Source: Obelidium mucronatum (Eukaryota > Chytridiomycota > Chytridiomycetes > Chytridiales > Chytriomycetaceae). Taken from it: a stretch of 64,000 nt of DNA. Below the pieces are notes generated by a model, which searched no databases, was not told where the DNA came from, and saw only the letters and a program-made list of their open reading frames with translations. The stretch covers positions 124,001-188,000 of the forward strand of contig JAIVFH010000034.1 in assembly GCA_025765595.1 (NCBI GenBank), given 5' to 3'. Shown here one piece after another: positions 12,305 to 22,799 of this stretch. How positions within the stretch are numbered: the stretch's first letter is position 1; each line of letters opens with the position of its first letter. A program made the position numbers and the translations under genes.

Positions 12305-15300
12305 ATGCAAGCTGACCAGCAGTACTTTGACCGCTCCCGACGGCCGCGCGGGGCAAGTGCCCATGGTAAGAGAGAGAGCAGGCAAACAACCAAGAACTCT
12401 ACTTGACACTCTCTTCCCTCTCAGCCTCCAGAGCTTTGCAAGCAGAACGGCTGCAGGTCCAGCCTTCACCGTCAGTCTACACGCAAGAGACTGCCCAGTC
12501 TGGGTTCAACGCCTACTCGGTGCCAGTGTCGCCTGTCACTCCAAACCACAGCCCCTACGTCAGCAAAGGCCCCGACTATCCGTACCAGGCCGGCAGTAGC
12601 AGGCAGGGATTCCAAGATTCCGGAAGAACTCCGAACGGCTCTGTTGCTGCTCCTCCTTCGGCTGCCTTGAGAGGCCCCGTCAATGGCATTGCTCCAAGAC
12701 CTTATACAGCAAATACTGGCTATCAAGGAAATGCCACTGTGCGCCAAGACTCGGAGTCTCAAATCGAATTGGTCAGTATGAAGAAGGGCCACTATGAAGA
12801 AGAAGATGACGGCGATGAGGAATACCTAGATGAAATTTACCAGATCATGTTAGTACATAGATTATCAGAGATGTGTGATGACTGAACCCTAATAACAACC
12901 CAAACTACACAAACACTCAGCGATGCCGTCGTTCCTCGAACGGATGATCCATCCCTACCGTCCCTGACATTCCGTGTCTGGGTTCTTGGAATGGGTTTCG
13001 GAATTCTATTGGCTGCTGGCAACACTATTCTATCATTCCGTTCGAATGCAATGACCGTCAGTCCATTTATTACAGTTCTGTTAGCATACCCATGCGGTAT
13101 TTTCATGGCAAAAGTGCTTCCAAGTGGAATCCTCAACCCAGGGCCATTCAACTACAAAGAGCACGCCTTGATCTTTGTCATGACAAACGCAATGGCTACA
13201 ACTCCTTATGCATTGAGTAACATTGTTGGGCAGCGGTATCAATTGTACCAAGAATTGAGTTTGCCAGCGTGTTTTGCGTTTGCCGTTGTCACGCAGTGTT
13301 TTGGGTATGGATTTGCGGGAATTACTCGCCGCTTCTTGGTGCGGCCTGCGGCCATGCTTTGGCCTTCCAATTTTGCAACGATTGCAATGTTGAACTCTTT
13401 GCATGTGAATGATGATATTTCGATGGGGAGGTATCCAATGTCTCGGTATGAGTTTTTCTGGCTGGTTACCAGTGCCATGTTCTTTTATACGTTCTTGCCG
13501 GGTTATGTAGCACCAATGGTAAGTGGCGGTGCCTCGTTGTGTAGTTCTAATTTTTTGTCAGTTGGGGGCTTTGTCTGTCATTTGTTGGTTTACAAAAGCT
13601 GTTCCACATGCAACCGGAAAAGTTGAAAAGCTTGCTATGGTTTTGGGATCTTCGTCTTATGATGCTGGGGTTGGGTTTCTTTCCTTCAGTTTGGATTGGA
13701 GTCTGTTTTCCGTATATGCTCCCATCACCACACCTCTTTGGGCAATGTTCAATGTGAGTTCCCTCCTCCAAAACAATAGCAAAAAAAAAGAAGAGAAGAT
13801 TGTGTCTGACTCATATTTTTTTTCAGCAAATGTTTGGCATTTACCTATTCATGTGGGTGATTGTACCACTATGCTGGTGGTTCGATGTGTTTGGTGATCA
13901 GAAAGTCGGGTTCGATAGCATCTATGGATTTGCTCTGAACTCTCCGTCAACGTATGACAGGAATGGGAGCTTGATTGACACCAAAGATTTTGTCATGTAC
14001 AGTGCAGACAACCGCAGTTTAGTCTTGAACGAAACGTTTTACCATGAACATGAGCCGATTCTTATCTCCACGTCATTTGCTGTTAATTATTTGACGAGTT
14101 TCATTGTTTTCGTCAGTGCATTGGTACATGTGGCTCTCTGGTATGGAAAGGATATTTGGAATCGGTTTAGAGCATCTTTGCAGGATTTAGATAGTGATGA
14201 TATTCATGCGAAGTTGATGGTGAGATATATCTATTATTTTGATTTGTTTGGTCCAAGAGCTTGGCTGTTAACACGGAACTAGGATGCTTATCCCGATGTG
14301 CCTGAGTGGTGGTACATGGCTCTGCTAGTCATCACCCTTGGAGGTGGAATTGCTGTTTGTCAGTTTGGTGGATTTGATCTTCCTTGGTGGGGTGTTCTTG
14401 TAGCCGTCATTCTTGCTTTGGTTTCTATGCTCCCCATTGGAATTATTCAAGCCATTTCAGGCCAGCAAATTGGTCTGAATGTCATGTCTGAGTTCTTGAT
14501 TGGTCTGATTCTCCCTAATCGTATCGCGGCCGTCATGTCATTCAAGACGTTTTCATACATGGCAATGTACCAAGGACTTTACCTTGTTCAAGATATGAAG
14601 CTGGGACACTACATCAAGATTGCCCCAAAAGCAATGTTTGTATCTCAAACATTTTCGACACTTGTGGGCGCTATTGTTTCAACTGCCACTGCCTGTGTTG
14701 TGTATGAAGCGTTTGGAAAAGACGATGATCCCAGCTTTCCCCAAGGATTCCAATGGAGGTTACAAAAGCAGCCGCCAAATTCCGGATGGAACTCTGCTTC
14801 CTATGACACTTTTCTTTCCGCCGGTGCCATCTGGGGAGCGATCGGTCCTGCAAGATTCTTTGGACCGGGGTCTCCTTACTTCAAAACACTGTTTGGGTTT
14901 GCCGCTGGAATCGTGCTGCCAGCTATTCCATGGATTCTGCATAAACTACAACCCGATTCTTTCTGGCATTTGATCAACATTCCTCTGATTGTAGTTATGC
15001 CCACTAGTCTTGGTTCTCAACAGTCTACATACATCACACCCATGATTTTGGCTGTAATCATCAACTACTACGTGAAAAAATACCGACACATGTGGTGGAA
15101 AAAGTATGCCTATGTCATGAGTGCCGCGTTTGATGCTGGTTCTGGAGTTACTGTTCTCCTCATTTTCTTTGTAACCCAGTTCAACCAGTACTACACTTTA
15201 CCATTTCCTACATGGTTCCTCAATCCTGGCGATGTTGAGCGTTGCTTGCCGGATGATATTATCGGATGCATGTCGCACATGTCAATGGGGAACGGATTCA

Positions 15301-15353
15301 ACAAATCTTACAACATTGAGTTGGATTCAGATTTGTGCCAAACCATCAACTAG
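12305..15353 (+). CDS. OPT-family oligopeptide transporter, copy 2
   Basis: Close paralogue of the upstream copy. Six exons: 12305-12365, 12425-12848, 12921-13518, 13562-13753, 13827-14219 and 14283-15353; 912 aa. Exon 1 (61 nt), exon 3 (598), exon 4 (192) and exon 5 (393) have exactly the lengths found in copy 1, so the intron positions predate the duplication. The N-terminal tail is shorter and lacks poly-Gln, but keeps the QQYFDRSRRPR start, SGFNAYSVPVSP and the acidic DEEYLDEIYQI. NPGPFNYKEH and ISGQQIGLNVMSE are intact. The KIPPR site reads KIAPK, a change at an otherwise constrained loop, which may mean altered specificity. Confidence 0.92.
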
Positions 15354-15430
15354 ATCTATATTTGAGTTTGCTACTATTAAATAAAAGAAAAGTAAATATT
15401 AAAAAATTATTAAAAAAAAAGTGCTTGGCA

Positions 15431-16032
15431 ATGTCGTCTTCCAACTCAACCTCGAATCTTGTGGAAGTCGATCCCAGACGGCGGTCCATTCTCACAGCAA
15501 AGAAATCGGCTCTGATATTGAAACAGCAGCAACAGCCGCCGCCTGACAATCAAGACAACCTAGTGTTTTCTGTTCCAATCGACCCGACACTCATAGATAC
15601 CATTGAAGTCAAAGCCCTGGAACTAGCAAAAGATTTGGATAGAGTTATATCGAACTTTGAAGCCAAAATGGAGGAGGTTGGATGTTGTAGTGTTTGGGAC
15701 TAGGGGGGCGACTATTCGAAAAGTGAAATTGAACCATCCCTATCTTTGGATATAGATGTCGAAATATGCTCTCGAATCAGTAGAAATCCACGATTCGGCC
15801 GTGCAAAATTTGTGCTCGACGTTAAATCATTCGCGTGAAGAAATGCTGGCATTGATTACAGCCGTCGATCAGTTGTCTGAAGATATGGGCGGGGTCGTTG
15901 CATTGTCATCGCAAATGTATGTGGTCATCAGAGAAAAGACTGAAGTGATTTAATTCCGTGTTTTCACTCAAACACAGAAAAGTACTTAAGGAAGCCTTGG
16001 ATCTTATTGAGAAACTTCCTGCGGTGAAATGA
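15431..16032 (+). CDS. BORCS6-like (BLOC-1-related complex) coiled-coil protein
   Basis: Three exons (15431-15676, 15756-15916, 15978-16032) give 153 aa. After a Ser/Gln/Pro-rich N-terminus, the region from about residue 55 is helical: DPTLIDTIEVKALELAKDL then a MEEMSKYALESVEIH-type segment, ending in a short VLKEALDLIEKL helix. Order and spacing resemble the C-terminal helical domain of BORCS6, a subunit of the BORC/BLOC-1 lysosome and endosome positioning complexes. The match is by helical pattern rather than an invariant motif, so another BLOC-type coiled-coil protein is possible. It is wedged between OPT copies 2 and 3, interrupting the tandem array. Confidence 0.5.
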
Positions 16033-16341
16033 CGTACAATAAATCGAAGTCAATCAAGCTTACTCAATCGTACAAACAGAAGGCAGGGTTCTTTGGAGTC
16101 CACAAGCCCTCCAAAAGACACTTTACCTGAAACAACGTCTCTATGTGAAGCCGCAGTGCCTGGGGGTTCCGATATCATTCCACAGAGCTTCAAGGGGCCC
16201 ATTTTCCCTGGCAGAATTCAGCGGCAGACGCAAGGGCAATCCCCAAGTTGCCACATGCAAAAGCCCATCTCCACTTTCTGGATCTCTTTTTTCTTATTTA
16301 TTTCTTTCTGGTTTCGAATCGCTTCCGGAATTGTTTTTGCC

Positions 16342-19300
16342 ATGGCGGATCAGCAGCAGTACTTCGACCGATCGCGCCGGCCGCGAACCGCCAGCGCCAA
16401 CGGTGAGTGGAGAAAGTGAGTGGCGAGGATGAAGCGAGCCTAAAGCCACAACACAGTTCGCTCCCCGCCACGGCCGCACCACGCCCAGGCCAGCGACAGC
16501 CGCTTGTTCGAGCCGAATCCGGTTGGCCAATACGGGCCGGGCTCGGGCGCTGTCGAGAGCGGCTTCAATGCATACTCGGTGCCTGTCAACAGCACCTTCG
16601 CCTACACCAACAACACCAACAACAACAGCAGATCATACAGCTACGAGTCTAAAGCAGGTCCGCGCTCGCCGCAGTCTTCAGCCTATTCCAACAACTACCA
16701 AAGCAACCACGGCAGCTCCAGCCAGTACACTCAACACAGCCACAACCCATCGCAACATCCCTCGCGAGACCAGAGACCAGCAAACACTGGCACCAACGGC
16801 TCAATTGCAGCCCTGTCCCAGGCGTCTTCTATTCGCAGTCCGAACGACTGGCGTAATGCTCCTCAGACTTTCCAAACCGAACCCCCTCGACAAGACTCGG
16901 ATTCGCAGATTGAATTGGTCAGTATGAAAAAGGGTCACTACGAGGAAGAAGAAGAAGAAGGCGATGACGAATATCTTGATGAAATATATCAGATCATGTG
17001 AGTTGTTTTGATTGCCGCAGGCAGGCTTGTGTTGTGGCCATACAATGACCAAAAAATAGCGATGCCATTGTTCCCCGAACTGACGACAATACTCTTCCGG
17101 CTTTGACTTTTCGTGTCTGGTTTCTTGGTTTGACTTTTGGAACGCTGCTGTGTTGTGTAAACACAATCTTCACTTTCCGCTCAAACTATTTCGTCATTTC
17201 TGCCTTCTTGACAGTACTGCTTGCATACCCTTGCGGTATCTTTATGGCAAAGGTTCTTCCTGAAGGAATCCTGAATCCTGGAAAATTTAATTACAAGGAA
17301 CATGCTTTGATTTATGTCCTTACAAATTCTATGGCTGCAACCCCTTACGCTTTGAGTAACATCATCGCTCAGAGGTATATGCTAAAGCAAGAGCATGTAT
17401 CTGTTTATGCTTGTATCGCTTTTGCGATTGTTACTCAAAGTTTTGGGTATGGTTTTGCTGGTCTTGCACGACGTTTCTTAGTCAGGCCGGCGGCGATGCT
17501 CTGGCCCTCCAACTTTGCAACGATTGCCATGCTGAATTCTTTGCACGTAACTGATGATATATCAATGGGGCGGTACCCCATGTCTCGTTTTGAGTTTTTT
17601 TGGCTTGCAACGAGCGCTATGTTTTTCTTTACCTTTTTGCCACAATACGTGGCCCCTATGGTTAGTATACATTGATTTCTTTTATGTTCAATTTACCGAG
17701 TTTGTTTTATAGCTGGGAGCACTGTCAGTCGTTTGTTGGTTTGTCAATAATCAGCCACCGTCAGACACAAAGAAGATGTTGCTTGCTTTAGGCTCATCCT
17801 CTCCTGAGGCGGGAATGGGATTCCTTTCTTTTACGCTGGATTGGTCTTCTTATTCTGGTATCTTCTTTCCCATCACCACACCTCTATGGGCGATCTACAA
17901 TGTAATTTTTAGTTTCCCTCAATACTTGTTTGTACTTATAAGGACAAAATTAGCAAATGTTTGGTACTTACTTGATGGTTTGGATCGTCGTACCCCTCTG
18001 TTTTTGGTTCAAAGCCTTCAAGGGAGATCAAATTGTTGGGGCCGATTCCGACTATGGCTTTATGCTCAATGTGCCATACACATTCAATCATAATGGAACC
18101 AAACTTCGCCCGATTTCATACACGAGACAAGACAATGTCACAGGGCACTTGAGTTTCAACCAGGAATTCTATGATGAAAACAAGCCGATTTACATCTCAA
18201 CGTTCTTTGCAATTACCTATGTCAGCTCTTTTGTGGTCTTTGTGAGTGCTATGGTGCATGTTGGTCTTTGGTATGGAAAGGACATTTGGAATCGTTTTCG
18301 ATCGGTTATTAGGGACTTGGATCATGGAGATATTCATGCTCAGTTGATGGTTGGTTTTTTTTTCTTCTTTATTGTTGTTTTTCTACTGTTTTGTCCAAGC
18401 AAATTCTGGTATTGATTCACAGTATCTGTAGGATTCATATCCTGAAGTTCCAGAATGGTGGTTTTACGCTTGGCTACTTTTTACGACATTGGGTGCGATT
18501 GCTGTTTGCCAATGGGGAGGATTTGATCTGCCATGGTGGGGAGTCCTAATTGCAATTATCCTTGCTCTTGTCACGATTCTGCCAATTGGAATCATTCAAG
18601 CAATTTCTGGACAACAGATTGGATTAAACGTCATGTCCGAGTTCCTGATTGGTTTAATCTTACCTGGTGAGATTGTTGCAGTCATGACTTTCAAGACTTT
18701 TTGTTTCATGGCCATGTCGCAAGGCTTGTCCTTGGTTCAAGACTTGAAATTGGGACATTACATCAAGATTCCACCCCGATCCATGTTCATTTCTCAACTG
18801 GCTGGGACAGTGTTTGGAGCGATTATTTCCACCTCGGTTGCTTGTGGGATTTTTGAGTTCACTGGGAAAACTGCCAATGGAGAGTGGCGATTCTTGGAAG
18901 AAGGGAAAGACGCTGGATGGAATTGTAAGTTTAAATCCTCGCACCCCCCTCCTATGCAAGCCTTGTACTTAAACAGATGATCCCGAAAAAAAAAAAAAAA
19001 TAGTATCACAATACAATACTTTCCTTTCCGCAGGTGCAATTTGGGGAGCGATTGGTCCCGCGCGTTTCTTTGGCCCCAACTCCCCCTACTTCACAACCCT
19101 ATTCGGGTTCGCGGCCGGAATCATTCTCCCAGTCATCCCTTGGGTCATGCACAAGCTCCAACCAGATTCTTTCTGGCACTTGATCAATATCCCATTGATT
19201 ACAATTCTTCCAACGCAGCCATTCAACCAGCAGTCCACGCTCATCACCCCTCTCATTGTAGCTGTGATTGTAAACTATTTCATCAAAAAGTACCGTCACA

Positions 19301-19563
19301 CTTGGTGGAAAAAGTACGCCTATGTAATGAGTGCTGCGTTCGATGCTGGAAGTGGTCTCTGTATTCTTGTTTTGTTCTTTATGACAAAGCTGAATTCGAC
19401 GTATAACTTGCCGTTCCCTGTGTGGTTCATGAATCCTTCAGATGTGGAGAGATGTCTTCCGAATGAAGTTTTGGAATGCAGAGGGCATGTCACGATGGGA
19501 GAAGCGTTTGGTAATTCTTACAAGAAGGAATTGGATTCGCAATTTTGTCAATCCGTCAATTAG
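16342..19563 (+). CDS. OPT-family oligopeptide transporter, copy 3
   Basis: Third member of the array. Seven exons: 16342-16402, 16457-16997, 17060-17660, 17713-17901, 17954-18349, 18432-18924 and 19034-19563; 936 aa. It starts MADQQQYFDRSRRPR, carries ESGFNAYSVPV and an acidic DDEYLDEIYQI tail, then NPGKFNYKEH, RRFLVRPAAMLWPSNFATIA, ISGQQIGLNVMSE and a canonical KIPPR. It is more diverged than copies 1 and 2. An extra intron (18925-19033) falls exactly where copies 1 and 2 encode a short luminal segment (WNSA..FLSAGAIWG); here exon 6 ends in WN and joins CAIWG, so that loop is missing. Long Asn/Ser/His-rich cytosolic N-terminus. Confidence 0.9.
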
Positions 19564-19769
19564 AGGGAAAAATAGGTGGGGGCGGGGGGGTAGTTTAGTA
19601 CTCTCTTTTTTTTTTGTTTTCGAGATTTTTGTTTTATGACTTTTTTATTTGATGCGTTTGAAGAAAAATAGAAGATTTTTTGCAAAGTCACGTGATAAAC
19701 AACAAACAATTTTTTGGCACTTCAACACTGCAAACAAGAAAACATCAAAAAGCAAAGTTTATTTGGCTA

Positions 19770-22633
19770 TTATTGTTCCAACAAAACCTTGATGTCTTCC
19801 GCCTTTTTCCAAGTTTCTGTCAAGAGCTTGTACCTGAACGAGAATTCAAAAAGAAAAAAGAAAAAAATACAGTTAGTCATATGGGAGGAACAGAAATGTA
19901 ATAAAACACTCAACTCAAAGGACAATGCATCATTCATTCGCTTGACTTGTGAAGTCCCCAAAACAACTTCATTTACATTTGCTGTTGCGTTTGAATGCTT
20001 CTTGTTGAGTTCTTCCGCCTGCGCTTGCAGCAACGTCTTCTGCCTTTGAATCTATGTACCCCAATCAGATAAAAAAAAAAAAAACGACGGAAAAAAAATC
20101 AAAACTTAACCTGTCCCAAACGCGGTTTCAACATTGACCGAATCCGACTCCCCATCTCCCTCAACTCATCCATAAACGCCAATTCCTTCTCACTTAGTTC
20201 CGGCTGCGCAGCATCCATCAAAAGCTGCAAAACCCCATCAACTCTCTCCCCCATTTCCTCCAACCACTGCTTTGTTGCCGTCAACCGCTGGTTCAAAACT
20301 TGGCCTTCCTTATCCAACCGCTCCACTTTTTCGTCCTTGTAAGACTGCAATATCTTGCTTTGCACAGTCGCTTCATTTTGTACATCCTCAACGCGGTCTT
20401 GCACAATTTTCACACCTTGCTTCACTTGGGAAATGTTGTTTCGGATCGCTACGATTTTGTCTCCTACAGTGCGGATAAGGGCTTCGTCCAATGGGGCATC
20501 TTTCCCTGAGACAACAACTACACTCGGCTCTTTGGCCAGAATTGCAGGGATCTCAAAAGGTGATTTTATCGAAGATACGTATGGCGAAATTGTGAGTTTC
20601 TTGGCTGCAGGGGCTGGTTTGACTGTTGTAGAAATGGTTGATTGTTTCTTTGATGATGGTAGAGGGCGAAGCGATAATGGCCGGCTGTGGATTTCATTCG
20701 ATGTTGTTGTGAAGAGATAGCTGTAACCCAAGAGAATGTCGCCAATAACACTGAATGATGTCAGATTCTCGCGAATACTAATGATGGAACAAAACGGAGA
20801 GGTTTGTTGAAATCATTTAAAAATCACGAGCTTTGTTCAGCAGAAAATATGCGAACCTAGAATCCACAGATAGAACATCCACCAAGGTCTGAATATCGCT
20901 AGGTACTTGTTTTTCGAAAAGCTCAGCCAGATTTTCACCAGCAACTAGTTTATGTAACCAAGGCCGTAACGAAACAAGTTGTGCACCACTGGAATGTGAA
21001 ACAAAAAATGCGTCCGAGTGATTTGGATCCGCCAGAATTTGAACAGATGCTTCTTGGTCTATTGTCTTTTCCGCCGGGGTACCCAGCTGTACGCGTTCAT
21101 ACATAAAGAACGACGGTGTAACTGGTTCCATTTCCTAATTCCTTGCATTGGTCAAAACTGAACAAGTCGTGATCTTCACCGTTCAACCAACCTCTTCAGG
21201 CACTTCCCACTTGGCATATACTGGATCAGTCTCAATACATATCCATAAAGCCTTGCTTTGGTATGCAATAACAAACAATGACGTGAGTCCAGCCTCACAA
21301 GTGAATAAATCGGCAGCAAAACCTTCCGAATTTGATGCATCGGTGACAGAAGACACAAGAATGGGCCCCTGTCGTATCGGCCTCAACTTTGTCGTCAATG
21401 CTCTGGAAACTGAGAATTTGATGTTGTCGGTGGGCAGTTGTTGCTTATTTCCAGCGTCAACGCTCGCAATTGCTTCATCCAGCCACCTATCTCGCCAGTA
21501 GAACTGCTTTTCTTTGAAGGGATCAGAAGAACTCTTTGACGGATGTGGTGATCTCCAATCTTGTTGGTTCAATGCTTTCAAGTTGTGCAATGCTTCGAGC
21601 CTCCACACGCTGATTGAAAACACATGAGATATGTAGGAGTTGCAGGAGTTGCCAAAGTACTATATACCTCTTGAAAGGAACAAAAGGACAAAGTGCATAC
21701 ACATCCCCGCTCTTCATCAAACCATAGACAGTGCAAGCACTCCAACCTCTGAAAGCATCTTGAGATTCGCTAGCAACACCTCCGACACCCACAGCAAATG
21801 AGACGGCCTCCCGCTCATCCAAATCAATCCCAAAGATTCCTCCACGTTTGCTGCTGCTATTTCCTTTCGACTTTGACGGACTTGGGCTGGAAACAGACTT
21901 TTTTTTCGCCATAAACTCGCTCTGGTCAGAGAAATAGGCAAACTGCTCAGGCTCATCAGGGTCTGAATAGATATCGTACATCCTGTGTGTGTGTGTATTG
22001 TTTTAACGCGTGACGAAACGGAAAAAGAGCAACTCCTACCTCAAGCAACCGTCCGCAGTAAGAACCATCAAATGGACAAAGCCATCGCTCATTGGATGCC
22101 AAGATATTTTAACAACTCTTGAAGTATCTTGGGCGTGGTAGATATCGCCGATGGTGCGGATCCTAAGCAAGCAAGCGTCAGAACACCCAACGCACCACGG
22201 CCAACGCACTCACTTGACGTCGCGCACTGATTCCTGGCCCGCCTTGATGGACGGCGGCAGCACCACGACGGCCACGTTGAATTCGCCGGCCAGCGCCAGC
22301 AGCGAGCCGTTCTGGTTGACGGCCAGCGCGGCGACGGCGAACGGCACTTGCGGCTGCAGCGTCTGGACGCACGCCAGCAAAGAAGAGAGTGTAGACGAAT
22401 TAGTTACTGGCGCACAGAAGAGAGCGTAGCGAATTAGTTAAGCGGCGCACCTGCACGCGCGCCGTCGGCTTCAGCGCCAGCAGCCGCACGCTGCTCGCCG
22501 CGCCGCCCGCCGCAACGGAAACAACATCGCCGCCGCGCACCGCCGCAACAAGCCGCTGGCAATGCGCCGGCGCGAGCGCCGCCAGCGCCGGGTGCGCGTT
22601 GGCTGCGGTGGTGGTGGTCGTGGTGGTGGTCAT
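19770..22633 (-). CDS. NUP88: Nuclear pore complex protein Nup88/Nup82
   Basis: Scaffold subunit on the cytoplasmic face of the nuclear pore, with an N-terminal beta-propeller and C-terminal coiled coils used for mRNA export. Nine exons fit: 22633-22451, 22362-22214, 22162-22040, 21982-21668, 21609-21192, 21134-20857, 20777-20111, 20051-19915 and 19833-19770; 777 aa, close to animal Nup88. Propeller features include GSLLALAGEFNVAVVVLPPS, VVKISWHPMSDGFVHLMVLT, LRMYDIYSDPDEPEQ and MKSGDVYALCPFVPF. The C-terminal third is coiled coil (about residues 560-770). The start lies in a GC-rich exon opening with a run of Thr. The last intron is in frame and might be retained. Confidence 0.82.
22381..22450. 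repeat. 35-bp tandem duplication at the Nup88 intron 1 donor
   Basis: Two adjacent 35-nt units (22381-22415 and 22416-22450) share AGAAGAGAG, GTAG, CGAATTAGTTA and a terminal GGCGCAC. On the minus strand each unit begins with GTGCGCC, so the 5' splice-site sequence itself is duplicated. Confidence 0.7.
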
Positions 22634-22799
22634 CAGTCTCTGGACTCTGGAACTAAAAAGTAAAGCGGGTTAGTCGCGTGAATTCACTCTTTGCAAACTT
22701 TTTACTCAATAATGATGCAAGTATCACAACGATTCTGCTTGATTGTCAATAAAGCCACGGAGACTAATAAATGATTGCCAAGTTTGAAGAACTCAAAAA

